Shown: positions 54,980 through 64,000, counted from the first letter of the stretch. The stretch is DNA of 64,000 nt from Bacteroidetes bacterium HGW-Bacteroidetes-7 (GCA_002842465.1 PHDA01000012.1:1-64000), one strand, 5' to 3'. Notes: generated by a model from the sequence alone, not told the origin. Program-made: numbers and translations.

Positions 54980-55510
54980 CTAAAGAAGCGCCTTTACTGC
55001 AGCAATTGCCAATTCATAGTCCGGCTCGATTGTGATGTCTTTGGTTATCTCTACGTATTTTACTACGCCGGACTTGCCAATTACAACCACTCCTCTTGCA
55101 AGTAACTGATTCTCCTTTACCAGGAAACCGTACTCGAGACCAAATTTGGAGAATTTGTAATCTGAAAGAGTGTGGATGTTGTTAATACCTTCAGCTGCAC
55201 AGAAGCGACCCAGAGCAAATGGGAGGTCTTTTGATATTGTAAGTATTACAACATCGGCAGACAACTCAGTTGCTTTCTTGTTAAAAGCTCTTACCTGGTT
55301 TGCGCACACCGGAGTGTCAATAGACGGGAACACGCTCAGTATAATTATCTTCTCACGAAAGTCAGATAATTTTACATCTTTAAGCGTCAGATCCGATGCT
55401 ACTATTTCTGGAGCAATGTCACCAACTTTTACGGGATTACCCAGTAGCGTAACAGGGTTACCCTTTACTGCAAAAATGTTTTTTCTTTCAATGGTTGTTA
55501 GGTCAATCAT
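54980..55510 (-). CDS. tpx: Thiol peroxidase Tpx
   Basis: 176-residue peroxiredoxin. PSIDTPVCANQVRAFN holds the peroxidatic cysteine and RFCAAEGINNIHTLSD the resolving cysteine, 34 residues or so apart as in Tpx. The N-terminal LLGNPVKVGDIAPE is typical. Reduces hydrogen and organic peroxides with thioredoxin. Start ATG 55510. Confidence 0.95.
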   Translation of the reverse strand: MIDLTTIERKNIFAVKGNPVTLLGNPVKVGDIAPEIVASDLTLKDVKLSDFREKIIILSVFPSIDTPVCANQVRAFNKKATELSADVVILTISKDLPFALGRFCAAEGINNIHTLSDYKFSKFGLEYGFLVKENQLLARGVVVIGKSGVVKYVEITKDITIEPDYELAIAAVKALL

Positions 55511-55580
55511 AATGCCATCATTTAAGGTGTTTTGTAATTTAAGTCGCTATTTAATACAACACAATTTACGAAAAATTGTT

Positions 55581-55588
55581 TAAGTTTG
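55581..55588 (+). promoter_or_regulatory. -7 box for S41 lipoprotein gene
   Basis: TAAGTTTG fits TAnnTTTG, 16 bases before ATG 55605; no clear -33 element. Confidence 0.4.
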
Positions 55589-55604
55589 TGTAAAATATTT
55601 TAAA

Positions 55605-56993
55605 ATGTCAAGAAAAAACAGGTTCAAACTCGTGTTATTGCTACTAGCAGTTTTAACCGCCTTATACACAAATACATCCTGTCAGAAAGATGAGATCCCG
55701 GATGATAACCCACCTGAGCAGACAGACCCGTTAGCAGCCATTAAGACATACACTTATGCCCTAATGACCGACATTTACTATTGGTCAAAAGATGTCCCAA
55801 AAAACATAGCTGCCAAACCAATCAAAACAGTTCAAGCCTACTTTGACACCCTTATTGTACCACAAGACAGGTGGTCATGGATGATGACAGGTCAGGAGTA
55901 TCTCAACTCCGAGGCAGGCGTTTCGGAATCATACGGCATAAGCCTCGGGCAACCGGTTGATCACTATAACGACTACAGTGTAAGGGTAAGATATGTTCAC
56001 CCGAACACACCTATGTCAGAAAACAACATAAAGAGAGGTTACGAACTGACCCACTTAAACGGAACACCCGTAAATACTTTAATATCAAACGGAACGTTCA
56101 ACTCCATTTATGCTCAAAAGAGCAACCAGTTCACATTTAAAAACCACGCCGGACAATCCACAACCTTTACTGCCACTGCAAGAGTGATAACAACCAGGTC
56201 GTACCTCAACAGAATGGTCTTCACAGGTCAGGATTTTGAAGGGCTGCCTCACAGCGTAGGCTACTTTAACTACCTATCATTCAAAGCTACCATGCTGAAT
56301 GATATTGACGACGCAATGGCAATATTTAAAGCAGCCAATGTTAAGGAGCTTATTCTGGACCTCAGGTATAACGGAGGAGGAGACTCAAGGGCAACATCGC
56401 TGCTTGCAAATTATATGGCGCCCGTTTCGGCTGAGAATAAAATACTTGCAAGAAGAGAGCACAACGAAAAATACCGCTCATGGGATAACGATATAGAGAC
56501 ACAAACAATTATCAAAAGAATTGGAGGATCACTCAATATCGACCGCCTCTTTGTACTTACTACCAAAGGATCTGCATCGGCAAGTGAAGTAATTATAAAC
56601 GGACTTAAGCCCGTTATGACTGTCATTCAGGTAGGCTCAACAACCTACGGAAAACCAAACGGAATGTATGTACTTCCATATCCCGAAGGAAACTACACAA
56701 GCCCGCAATATGTGTTTCTGCCAATATGCTTCTTTAGCGTAAACAGTGTAGGATATGGACACTACGTGGACGGATTAATTCCAGACCATTTTCGCCCGGA
56801 CGATCTCTACCACGACTTCGGTCTTAACGACGACTGGGTAAAAGCAGTACTACAGTATGTAAAAGCAGGCACATTCCCTCCGCTTCCTGCAAAATCACAA
56901 ACCGCATTCCCAATGATTGAGGGGATGAAGATTATGGTTGATGAAGAGAGAGCAGACTGGGGAGTTTACACAGCAAAAGCGCCTGTGAAGTAG
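55605..56993 (+). CDS. S41-family peptidase, lipoprotein
   Basis: 462 residues. Signal peptide with lipobox TNTSC (about C26), a helical N-terminal part (YALMTDIYYWSKDVP), a PDZ-like region (YVHPNTPMSENNIKRGYELTHLNG), and the S41 catalytic domain: ELILDLRYNGGGDS and the nucleophile in TKGSASASEVI. Common in Bacteroidota as a cell-envelope peptidase of unknown target. Confidence 0.9.
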   Translation: MSRKNRFKLVLLLLAVLTALYTNTSCQKDEIPDDNPPEQTDPLAAIKTYTYALMTDIYYWSKDVPKNIAAKPIKTVQAYFDTLIVPQDRWSWMMTGQEYLNSEAGVSESYGISLGQPVDHYNDYSVRVRYVHPNTPMSENNIKRGYELTHLNGTPVNTLISNGTFNSIYAQKSNQFTFKNHAGQSTTFTATARVITTRSYLNRMVFTGQDFEGLPHSVGYFNYLSFKATMLNDIDDAMAIFKAANVKELILDLRYNGGGDSRATSLLANYMAPVSAENKILARREHNEKYRSWDNDIETQTIIKRIGGSLNIDRLFVLTTKGSASASEVIINGLKPVMTVIQVGSTTYGKPNGMYVLPYPEGNYTSPQYVFLPICFFSVNSVGYGHYVDGLIPDHFRPDDLYHDFGLNDDWVKAVLQYVKAGTFPPLPAKSQTAFPMIEGMKIMVDEERADWGVYTAKAPVK

Positions 56994-57041
56994 AATTTTC
57001 AACAACTGCTTTTTAATAGCGAATTTTGATAATGTAAAATG

Positions 57042-57067
57042 ACCGCTCTGATATAACTCAGGGCGGT
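57042..57067. terminator. Shared terminator, S41 and YfcC genes
   Basis: ACCGCTCTGA (57042-57051) pairs with TCAGGGCGGT (57058-57067), one G-U pair, six-base loop; T-rich on the plus side (TTACTTTTA). Between two convergent genes. Confidence 0.7.
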
Positions 57068-57075
57068 TTACTTTT

Positions 57076-57113
57076 ATGAGCAAGAAGCTGTTTAATGAGC
57101 TAGAAGCCGTTTA
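57076..57113. repeat. 19-bp tandem duplication over yfcC stop
   Basis: ATGAGCAAGAAGCTGTTTA (57076-57094) and ATGAGCTAGAAGCCGTTTA (57095-57113), 17 of 19 identical, adjoining each other. The second unit contains the stop codon of the minus-strand carrier gene. Confidence 0.75.
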
Positions 57114-58671
57114 GCTCCATGAAAACCGTTGGCAGAAGAAGCAGGAATCCTACGACAATCAGCAGAAGTATAAACGGTAAGATGAGTTTGAACCACTTGC
57201 CGTAAGGGACTCTTGCAATTGTGAGAACCGCAATGAGAATGCCAGAAGTTGGAGTAATCATGTTGGTAAAGCCATCCCCAAACTGAAATGCCAGAACCGT
57301 TGCCTGCCTTGAAACCCCAATCAAATCTGAAAACGGAGCCATTATAGGCATTGTGATAGCAGCCTTTGCACTTGCAGAAGGAATCACAATATTAATGAGC
57401 GTCTGAATCATGTACATAACCCCAAGCGAAGCACTCTTGCCCGTATCGGCCATTGCGCTCGACATTCTGTAAAGCAACGTATCCACAACCTTACCATCCT
57501 CCAGAATCACAATAATTCCGGCTGCCAGACCAACCACCAGGGCAGCGGAAAGAATATCCTTGGCTCCCTCGGTAAGCTTACCCACAATCTCGTTTGCCCC
57601 GTAACCGGCAGCAACCCCGCTCAAAATTCCCAAAGCCAGAAACAGAGCCGAAATCTCACCAATATACCACCCGTAACCCATAACACCAATCACCAAAAAG
57701 ATAATTGTGAAAAACAGAAGGTATAGAACAAAAAAGTGAACCGACTTTTTCAAACCTCTGTAACCTGCAATGGCAAACAGTAATGTGATAACAGGAATCA
57801 GAAACGGAATATCAAACACCGAACTTCCTATTTTAATTGATGTATGCCAGTGAAAAACAGAGAAGAGCACAAGTACCAAAAGTGTAACAAAATAACTAAC
57901 CCAGGCGCTTGTAGGAGTATGATAATCAATAGTCTCCCCCTCCTGCTGAGCAATTTTCTCACGCCAATACGAATCCTCATTAAAAAGCGGAGATTTTTGA
58001 GGACTCTTTTTGACCCTGTTTGCATACCACAAAACCAGAGAAATGGTAATCAGATTAAGAACCACCCAACAGAATAGTCTGTACTCGATACCCGAAAATA
58101 TTGGCAAACCCGCAATATCCTGAGCAATACCAATTGTGAACGGGTTCAGAATAGCTCCCGCAAACCCAACATGGGCAGCAACATACACCATAGCAAGCCC
58201 GGTAATGGAGTCATAACCCATCGAGACCGCAAGAGGAATTATAATTATTGTAAAGGCAATTGTCTCTTCGCTCATACCGAATATTGCCCCGAACATACTG
58301 AACATAAGCATTATGAGCACAATAACAACATTATTTACACCAATATATCGTAAAAACCGATGCCTCTCAAGACCACGGGTAAAAGAGAGAAACGAATAGA
58401 TGCCCGCATCAATGGCCCTGCAGGAGTTTACCACCCAAAAGGCCGCACCAATAACCAGAATAAAGACAATAATACCAGCCTGACGGGTAAAGCCCTTGTA
58501 AAAAGCGGTGAGAATCTGCCAGCTTTGAGGCTGACTCTGAGTGTAGCTGAACTCCAGCGTCTCTTTGTTGTATTCACCACCCGGCACAATAAAGGTGACC
58601 AGGGCGCTAACTATTATCAGGCCAAAAATTATTACAAATGTGTGGGGTATTTTGAATTTCTTCTTTTCCAT
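57100..58671 (-). CDS. YfcC/DcuC-type carrier protein
   Basis: 523 residues with about twelve hydrophobic segments. FKIPHTFVIIFGLIIVSALVTFIVPGG at the start and the PSASAKAAITMPIMAPFSDLIGVSRQ and FGDGFTNMITPTSGIL blocks are typical of the YfcC family of DcuC-superfamily permeases. Likely carries basic amino acids, dipeptides or dicarboxylates; substrate unproven. An imperfect 19-bp tandem duplication covers its stop codon. Confidence 0.9.
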   Translation of the reverse strand: MEKKKFKIPHTFVIIFGLIIVSALVTFIVPGGEYNKETLEFSYTQSQPQSWQILTAFYKGFTRQAGIIVFILVIGAAFWVVNSCRAIDAGIYSFLSFTRGLERHRFLRYIGVNNVVIVLIMLMFSMFGAIFGMSEETIAFTIIIIPLAVSMGYDSITGLAMVYVAAHVGFAGAILNPFTIGIAQDIAGLPIFSGIEYRLFCWVVLNLITISLVLWYANRVKKSPQKSPLFNEDSYWREKIAQQEGETIDYHTPTSAWVSYFVTLLVLVLFSVFHWHTSIKIGSSVFDIPFLIPVITLLFAIAGYRGLKKSVHFFVLYLLFFTIIFLVIGVMGYGWYIGEISALFLALGILSGVAAGYGANEIVGKLTEGAKDILSAALVVGLAAGIIVILEDGKVVDTLLYRMSSAMADTGKSASLGVMYMIQTLINIVIPSASAKAAITMPIMAPFSDLIGVSRQATVLAFQFGDGFTNMITPTSGILIAVLTIARVPYGKWFKLILPFILLLIVVGFLLLLPTVFMELNGF

Positions 58672-58839
58672 TTTCAGGTAAAATATTTCTATAGTTAAAG
58701 TTGTTCCAACTTTTTTAATCTTATCCAGAAGATTTAAAAAATCTTAGTTCGCAAAATTAAGAATTAATAGCAATTCTAACTATTTGATAAAGTCTTGAAC
58801 AATTATTACAGGCAGGTTAAAAATATTTAGCAGAAATGT

Positions 58840-58847
58840 TAAATTTG
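58840..58847 (+). promoter_or_regulatory. -7 box for M28 peptidase gene
   Basis: TAAATTTG fits TAnnTTTG; the transcript would start near 58854, consistent with ATG 58866 rather than 58836. Confidence 0.45.
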
Positions 58848-58865
58848 CAACAAACCAAATTACAA

Positions 58866-60467
58866 ATGAAAAACTTAAAATTTACTCTTCTGGCACTGGC
58901 TTTACTGCTCACATTGCCTACCTACCTGATATCTCAGGACAAAAGCGTTATAGACAAGATAATTGAAAACGGCACCAAAGACAACAGAACAATGCATCAC
59001 CTTGATGTGCTCACCAACAGAATCGGTGGAAGGCTTCTGGGCTCAGATGCATACGAAAATGCCACATACTGGGCAGCAGGGCTGTTCGAAAAGTGGGGTC
59101 TGGAGGTTCAGGTGATTGAGGTGGGAGAGCTGCCTGTAGGGTTCAACAGAGGCCCTTGGTTTGGAAGAATGTTGAGTGAAGATGGAATGACTCTTCATTT
59201 TGCAACCCCTTCGTACACATCGGGAACAAAAGGAGTGCAGAGAGGTCATGTGGTTATGGAGCCAAAGAGTCGTGCCGATTTTGAGAGAATGAAGGGTAAG
59301 CTAAAAGGAGCCTGGGTACTGATTTCAGGCGAGAATGAAGGCTGGCCGATTGATTATTCGGAGTCTGCAGACACAATGAGAGCTAAGATAATAGCCGAGA
59401 ATGACAAAATTGCAAGATATAACGACTCAATAACCCGCATTAACAGGGCAAATCCGGATAAACCAAGACAAGAACTTAAAAAATATAAAGATGCCCCTGC
59501 CCTCTTTTACAAACAGATGAGAGATGCAGGAATTCTGGGCATAATCCAGTCAACTACAGTTCCAATAAGAGTACTGTACGACAGAAAAAACTTTCAGCAG
59601 ATGGATTTTGACAACCTCCCCACCTGCCCGGACATTAAACTCAACGAACATCAGTATAAAATCATTGAGCAAAAGGTTAAGGAGAGACAGTATTTTCAAC
59701 TGGAGTTTGATATAAGAAATCACTTTAAACCGGGCCCCATTAAGTACCACAATGTAATTGGTATTATTCGCGGAACAGAGTTTCCTGACGAATATGTAAT
59801 GTCAGGAGGCCATTTGGATGCATTTGACGTTGCAACCGGAGGAGTTGACTGCGGTACAGGTGTTGCCCCAAATCTTGAAGCAGCAAGGCTGATCATGGAG
59901 GCGGGCGGAAAGCCAAGAAGGTCTATCGCATTTTGCCTTTGGGCAGGCGAAGAGTTTGGGCTGTGGGGTTCAAAACATTGGGTAGAGACAAACAAAGAGA
60001 ATCTGCACAAAGTATCAAACTACTTTAACCGTGACGGAGGCCCAACAATTGCCAACAACTTAACAGTTCCGCCGGCAATGTACGAAGACTTCAAAAAGGC
60101 AACCGAAGATCTGAACAGAATCAACCCTGAATTCCCATTCACACTCAATAAGAGAGTGGGCGAAGCAAGACCAAAACCAATCACTGCCGGCGGTTCAGAC
60201 CACGCCTACTTTGCCTTAAACGGAGTACCAACAATCAGCTTTGGAACCGCCGACCCAAAAGGCTACGACTTTAATTACGGAGAGATTTGGCACACCGAAA
60301 GGGACACCTACAACATGAGCATCCCTGAATACATGGATCACACATCAGTTGTAACTGCAATTGTGCTTTTCAATCTAGCAAATCAGGACAAACTGCTATC
60401 AAGAGAAGATCTTTACAAAGAGCCGGAGCCTGTGAAAAGCCAGCCCGCCACACGCAGAAGGCGCTAA
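58866..60467 (+). CDS. Exported M28-family aminopeptidase
   Basis: 533 residues. Signal peptide (LKFTLLALALLLTLPTYLISQ), then a PA-like insert (about 110-290) and the M28 dizinc core: GGHLDAFDVATGGVDCGTG, WAGEEFGLWGSKHW and GGSDHAYFALNGVPTISFG. Cleaves N-terminal residues or carboxy-side peptides of exported substrates. ATG 58866 fits signal-peptide start and promoter. Confidence 0.92.
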   Translation: MKNLKFTLLALALLLTLPTYLISQDKSVIDKIIENGTKDNRTMHHLDVLTNRIGGRLLGSDAYENATYWAAGLFEKWGLEVQVIEVGELPVGFNRGPWFGRMLSEDGMTLHFATPSYTSGTKGVQRGHVVMEPKSRADFERMKGKLKGAWVLISGENEGWPIDYSESADTMRAKIIAENDKIARYNDSITRINRANPDKPRQELKKYKDAPALFYKQMRDAGILGIIQSTTVPIRVLYDRKNFQQMDFDNLPTCPDIKLNEHQYKIIEQKVKERQYFQLEFDIRNHFKPGPIKYHNVIGIIRGTEFPDEYVMSGGHLDAFDVATGGVDCGTGVAPNLEAARLIMEAGGKPRRSIAFCLWAGEEFGLWGSKHWVETNKENLHKVSNYFNRDGGPTIANNLTVPPAMYEDFKKATEDLNRINPEFPFTLNKRVGEARPKPITAGGSDHAYFALNGVPTISFGTADPKGYDFNYGEIWHTERDTYNMSIPEYMDHTSVVTAIVLFNLANQDKLLSREDLYKEPEPVKSQPATRRRR

Positions 60468-60533
60468 GTTTTTGTGGTGAGATTCAAAAAGAGAATTGAA
60501 CCGAAGAATTGAATCGAAAAACGAAAAAGTGAA

Positions 60534-60566
60534 TTGAGCTGGTTTAACTGAGTTAAATCAGCTCAA
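60534..60566. terminator. Hairpin after batE and M28 peptidase
   Basis: TTGAGCTG-G-TTTAACT and AGTTAAA-T-CAGCTCAA form a long stem with one weak pair. On the minus strand the last batE codons enter the stem and TTCACTTTTTCGTTTTTCG follows. Works as a likely terminator for batE. Confidence 0.6.
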
Positions 60567-61497
60567 TGTCTTCTGAGGCGATCCAGCCCTGGCGGCCGTC
60601 TGCAAGTTCGATGCGCACCCATTTACCAAGTTTCTCAATGATTTGGGCTTTAGTGCCTTCGTGAAGTATAAACAGCGTGGTTCCAGAAACGTCGGGAGAG
60701 CTTCTGATTGTACTTACGGGCATCATGATTACCGCTTCGTGCTCCTTATGGTAGGCGTTGCGCTGGTTCCATGCAAACAGGGTTGCAGTAATGCCGGCAA
60801 GCAAAAAGAGCATTGAGACAAAAAACGAGAGTTTTCTGATTGACGGCCTTGGCCCGTATCTGAAGTTGAGCAGCAAAAGCGCAACCAGAACAAAGAATAT
60901 AATCGAAATTGTAACCCAGGTGTCAGAGGAGAGCTTGTAGTTTAAATCTCTCACCCAGGTTTTAAGAATAAAATCGGGCAGCTCCTCAATTCTGTCAACT
61001 GTAAACTCCTTGGCATGTCTCAGGTTATTCTGAACATCCTTTTCAGAAGGGTTCAGCCTGAGTGCCCTTTCGTAATAGAGAATCGATTTACCTCTGTTGC
61101 CCAACTTAAAGTGGCTGTTTGCAATATTATAAAAGAGTGGCCACGAAGCGTATCCTCTTTTCTCAATCTCAAGAAAGTACTCAAGAGCAAGTGCGTAATC
61201 TGCAGCGGTATAACTCTCGTTTGCACTGTCCCACAGCTCGGTAGCAGGCGTTGTAGCCAGTTGTGCAGTTGAGGGTTTATTCTCATCAGATTGCTCATTT
61301 GTAGCACCCTCCTGTTGAGCCGGTTGTGTCTGAAGCTGGAGTTGCTGCTGACCTGATTGTTCAGATTGGACTGACTGACCTGCCTGATCCGATTGCTCAG
61401 ATTGACCTGCTTGATCGGATTTTAATTCCTCAGCACTAACAAACAATGGCGTTGAAACGAGTATTGCCAATAAAAATATGATGTGCGTTCTCTTCAT
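60553..61497 (-). CDS. batE: BatE: TPR and SH3-domain membrane protein
   Basis: 314 residues. Signal peptide (HIIFLLAILVSTPLFVSA), a glutamine/serine-rich low-complexity segment (SDQAGQSEQSDQAGQS, about 25-75), TPR helices (ADYALALEYFLEIEKRGY and GKSILYYERALRLNPSEKDVQNNLRHAKEF), two transmembrane helices and a C-terminal bacterial SH3 domain (RSSPDVSGTTLFILHEGTKAQIIEKLGKWVRIELADGRQGWI). This order is BatE of the aerotolerance operon, downstream of batD. ATG 61497 follows a GAGAGAT site; ATG 61512 is also possible. Confidence 0.88.
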   Translation of the reverse strand: MKRTHIIFLLAILVSTPLFVSAEELKSDQAGQSEQSDQAGQSVQSEQSGQQQLQLQTQPAQQEGATNEQSDENKPSTAQLATTPATELWDSANESYTAADYALALEYFLEIEKRGYASWPLFYNIANSHFKLGNRGKSILYYERALRLNPSEKDVQNNLRHAKEFTVDRIEELPDFILKTWVRDLNYKLSSDTWVTISIIFFVLVALLLLNFRYGPRPSIRKLSFFVSMLFLLAGITATLFAWNQRNAYHKEHEAVIMMPVSTIRSSPDVSGTTLFILHEGTKAQIIEKLGKWVRIELADGRQGWIASEDIELI

Positions 61498-61514
61498 AAT
61501 TATATCTCTCATAA

Positions 61515-63299
61515 CTAAACCTCCATATCTGAAATAAGTCTTATAGCCCTTGTGTAGTTGGCCTCCATTTCGGAACCTCCCGGATCGGGTGCATAACGGG
61601 CATATTCGCACTGCTCAATTATTGAAAGCAACTCCTGAGTATGTTCTTCTTTTACCTTTTTCTTCTCAAGCTCTGCCCTGATTTTGGTCTGCGATAGGTC
61701 GGCTAGCGAAAGGTTGAGCTTGTCGGAGGTGTAGCCCAGAATTGCTCTGTGAAGCTCCTCGTAAAAGGCGGTGTACAGCCCCTGTTTAAGCAACGACTCT
61801 GCATTTTTGAGTTTGGCCCTTGCAACCTTGTTGGCTCTACGGTTCTTAACTCCCGCAACATCTCTGTTACGCTCAATACGCTTAGACAATATCTTCTCAA
61901 CAACAAAGAAGAGAGCAATTATCAGAAGCATGATTATAAAGTAGGTGGCCGATCCAAGGAAGAATAGGTTGCCCCTTTTGAGCATTGGCGCTTTTGTGTA
62001 TATAAAGCGAATATCGTCAGCAATATTTCTTACAGCCTGCCTGTTTACCCCGGTTTGAACAATCCCTCCCGACGAAGCAGCACCACCGGCATCACGACCG
62101 ACTTTTATTACAAAATCACCCGAAGACTGAGTCACATAGCGCTTTTTGGCAACATCGTAATACGAAAATTCAATTTTTGGAATTGTGTGAACTCCCGGAG
62201 CACGAGGTATAACCGGATATTCAAACTGTTTGTTGCCCGATGTTTTAACATCATAGGCCTCAAACCCGCCGGGGAAATCAATTTTTGGAGCCTCAATAAG
62301 ATTTATATTGCCTGTACCTGTAATGTTGACAATCAGCGAAAATGCCTCGTTTGCATTAACACTGTCACGAGACAACTTTGCACTCATGTTAAAGTCACCA
62401 ACCGCGCCCAGGAACGAAGCCGGGGCACCTGCAGGCAGAGGCTCAACAACCACTCTCACTGTAGGAGCAGTAACCCTCTTTCTTACAGTCTGGTACGAAT
62501 CAAAAAAGTCATCAAAAACACTTCTCGGAGTTGCAGCAGCAGCAGACCTTATCTGAACCTGACAAATAAGCTCGGCATTTTCAATAGCAAGTGTTCCACT
62601 CTGCTGAGGCATAAGCATATATCTGCGCAAAAGGGCAGCATTGTACATTTTACCATTCACACTCTCCCTCACAAATTCAATGCTCTGGGGAGTCTCAATC
62701 TCCTGACTCCAAAAGCCGTTAAAGGCAGGGAACTTAACATCCTCAAAACCTGCAATTGGAACTCTTGTGTATAGCTTTATTGTGGCAACCAGCTGCTCAC
62801 CCTTAACAACCCTGCTCTTAGAGAGCGAAACCCTCAGAAAGACATCGTCATTGCTAATGGCAGGAGACGAACTCTCTTCACTCTTTTTGGCGTTAGGGTC
62901 ACCCTTAACAACCTCAATAGTTACAGGTTGCGAAGAGTAACTCTTACCGTCAACAACAACAGTTGCAGCAGGAATTGTGAACCGACCAACATTATTTGCC
63001 TGAACTATATAGGTATAACTTACCTGAAAGCTCTCGGTTCGCTTTCCGTTAATAATCTGAGTGCTGCTCATTGTTGATGAGGTTGGGCCGGCAAGCACAT
63101 CAAATCCTGTGATGGCAGGGGGCGAAAAGGACTCCGGCTGAGCATTCACATTGAACACCAGACGAAACCTTTCGTCAGCCTCCACTACTCTTGGCACATC
63201 AACCGTTAACGAAGTCTGAGCCGACAATTTGAAGCCGGCCAAAACTATTAAAACAGCAGTAAATAGTATCCTTTTTAAGTTTCTCATATTATCCGGCAT
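61515..63299 (-). CDS. batD: BatD: oxygen-tolerance protein
   Basis: 594 residues. Signal peptide (RILFTAVLIVLAGFKLSAQ), repeated beta-sandwich domains (about 25-440) with the FSPPAITGFDVLAGPTSSTMSSTQIINGKRTESF and ADIS-type segments of BatD, one transmembrane helix (about 455-480, FFLGSATYFIIMLLIIALFFVVEKIL) and a cytoplasmic C-terminal part. Works with BatA/B VWA proteins in the Bat complex. Start MPDN at 63299; ATG 63287 is also possible. Confidence 0.92.
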   Translation of the reverse strand: MPDNMRNLKRILFTAVLIVLAGFKLSAQTSLTVDVPRVVEADERFRLVFNVNAQPESFSPPAITGFDVLAGPTSSTMSSTQIINGKRTESFQVSYTYIVQANNVGRFTIPAATVVVDGKSYSSQPVTIEVVKGDPNAKKSEESSSPAISNDDVFLRVSLSKSRVVKGEQLVATIKLYTRVPIAGFEDVKFPAFNGFWSQEIETPQSIEFVRESVNGKMYNAALLRRYMLMPQQSGTLAIENAELICQVQIRSAAAATPRSVFDDFFDSYQTVRKRVTAPTVRVVVEPLPAGAPASFLGAVGDFNMSAKLSRDSVNANEAFSLIVNITGTGNINLIEAPKIDFPGGFEAYDVKTSGNKQFEYPVIPRAPGVHTIPKIEFSYYDVAKKRYVTQSSGDFVIKVGRDAGGAASSGGIVQTGVNRQAVRNIADDIRFIYTKAPMLKRGNLFFLGSATYFIIMLLIIALFFVVEKILSKRIERNRDVAGVKNRRANKVARAKLKNAESLLKQGLYTAFYEELHRAILGYTSDKLNLSLADLSQTKIRAELEKKKVKEEHTQELLSIIEQCEYARYAPDPGGSEMEANYTRAIRLISDMEV

Positions 63300-63300
63300 T

Positions 63301-64000
63301 TTACCAGTTTTTCTCCTTTTGTCTTCCCTGCAGAACCTTCTCTTTCTCTTTGTTCACCTTCTCCTGAGTCTCCTTCTCTTTGTTCTGTATTGCCTGCAGC
63401 ATCTGCTGGGCAGCCTGAGGAGTTATTGAAGGAGGAGGCTGTTGTTGATCTTTTTTGTCCTGATCCTGATCTTTTTTATCCTGATCCTGCTGGTTATCTT
63501 TATTTTGATCGTCTTTGTTATCTTTATTTTGGTCGTCTTTATTGTCTTTGTTATCCTTGTTTTGATCCTGCTTATCCTGCTCATTTTTAAGCATTTTTTG
63601 AGCATAGGCAAGGTTAGACCTGGTCTCGTCATCGTCAGGGTTTAACCTTAAAGAACTCTTGTAAAAATCAACCGCCTCGGAGTACTTTTTCTGGTCAAGA
63701 GCGTAGTTGCCAAGGTTGTGAAAAACCTTTGGAGCCATAAAATCGTTTGCCAGAGAATCTTTCAGCACCATTACAAGCTTTTCGGCCTCGGCAGAGTTTT
63801 TCTTCTTGTGCAGAACATTGCCCAGGTTGTAAATTGCGTGCACAGATCCCGGATTCTGCTCCAAAGCCCTGCGATACTCAACCTCCGCCTTGTCTAAATC
63901 ACCCTTTGAATAGGCCCTGTTGCCCGAACGTATCTCTCCCCTTTCGGGCTGAGCCGCCAGTGTTACAGCGGCAAAGGTAAACAGTAATATAAAACTATAC
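63301..64000 (-). CDS. batC: BatC: TPR protein (5' end outside window)
   Basis: The open frame runs off the right edge; about 232 residues are visible. It enters with a signal-peptide core (YSFILLFTFAAVTLAAQ) and then TPR units (GNRAYSKGDLDKAEVEYRRALEQNPGSVHAIYNLGN and YSEAVDFYKSSLRLNPDDDETRSNLAYA). A very long D/N/K/Q low-complexity stretch (DQNKDNKDNKDDQNK and so on) precedes PPPSITPQAAQQMLQAIQ. This matches BatC, next to batD (1-base gap). The start codon is likely just outside the window. Confidence 0.88.
   Translation of the reverse strand, partial: YSFILLFTFAAVTLAAQPERGEIRSGNRAYSKGDLDKAEVEYRRALEQNPGSVHAIYNLGNVLHKKKNSAEAEKLVMVLKDSLANDFMAPKVFHNLGNYALDQKKYSEAVDFYKSSLRLNPDDDETRSNLAYAQKMLKNEQDKQDQNKDNKDNKDDQNKDNKDDQNKDNQQDQDKKDQDQDKKDQQQPPPSITPQAAQQMLQAIQNKEKETQEKVNKEKEKVLQGRQKEKNW

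Noticed and set aside
62055-62774. 239-codon open frame on the plus strand inside batD
   Set aside because: Antisense to conserved BatD codons; no recognisable domain, signal peptide or start context.
1-64000. tRNA or rRNA genes
   Set aside because: Intergenic stretches were scanned for cloverleaf-like arms and conserved TTCRANY loops; none was convincing by eye.

Overview
The window is a chromosomal segment of a Bacteroidota bacterium, most likely order Bacteroidales; the family cannot be fixed from this sequence. The signs are an LpxC-FabZ fusion, a batC-batD-batE cluster, a DoxX-type BT_3928-family protein, WbqC, an OmpP1/FadL-like barrel, many short or absent Shine-Dalgarno sites, and repeated TAnnTTTG promoter -7 boxes. 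Coding density is high and base composition is moderately AT-rich. No rRNA, tRNA or CRISPR array was seen.

Layout. 0-5.3 kb: minus-strand lipid A operon (HD hydrolase, lpxD, lpxC/fabZ, lpxA, wbqC). 5.4-10.3 kb: rimP-nusA-infB. 10.3-23.5 kb: housekeeping blocks (murB-DoxX-tmk; folP-purB-M64 peptidase-HAD; DivIC; nucleotidyltransferase-CPBP protease-manA; rplY-pth-S4 protein). 22.3-28.9 kb: C11 peptidase, a TPR/HTH membrane regulator and a giant tricorn-like S41 peptidase. 29.1-36.4 kb: cold-shock proteins, and a free-standing B12-binding protein with the CarH-type W-x9-EH photoreceptor signature next to a soluble histidine kinase, then YciI protein, nitronate monooxygenase and a 7TM histidine kinase. 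36.4-40.2 kb: GH20 hexosaminidase, outer-membrane protein and a NahK-like sugar kinase (possible HexNAc salvage). 40.3-46.2 kb: ABC-2 exporter, methyltransferase and small conserved proteins, OsmC.

46.2-49.9 kb is an AT-rich accessory island: two lipoprotein/membrane unknowns, a putative AbiC-like abortive-infection protein, a small possible terminase remnant, and a complete DUF486 gene lying against a second DUF486 gene that stops halfway, which looks like the island's junction. 50.1-64 kb returns to core genes: dipeptidyl peptidase III, AGCS symporter, DUF454 protein, tpx, S41 peptidase, YfcC carrier, M28 peptidase and the Bat operon (batC runs off the right edge).

The most unusual non-coding DNA is 52.11-52.69 kb, between DPP III and the AGCS symporter. 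It holds three long inverted repeats (21-25 bp arms, 63-95 bp loops) in tandem, separated by GC-rich linkers that carry paired copies of CCGYAGGCAC; a degenerate relative lies at 25.43-25.51 kb. Seven predicted peptidases, several of them secreted or lipoproteins, with amino-acid and carboxylate/amino-acid carriers suggest a peptide-using lifestyle.
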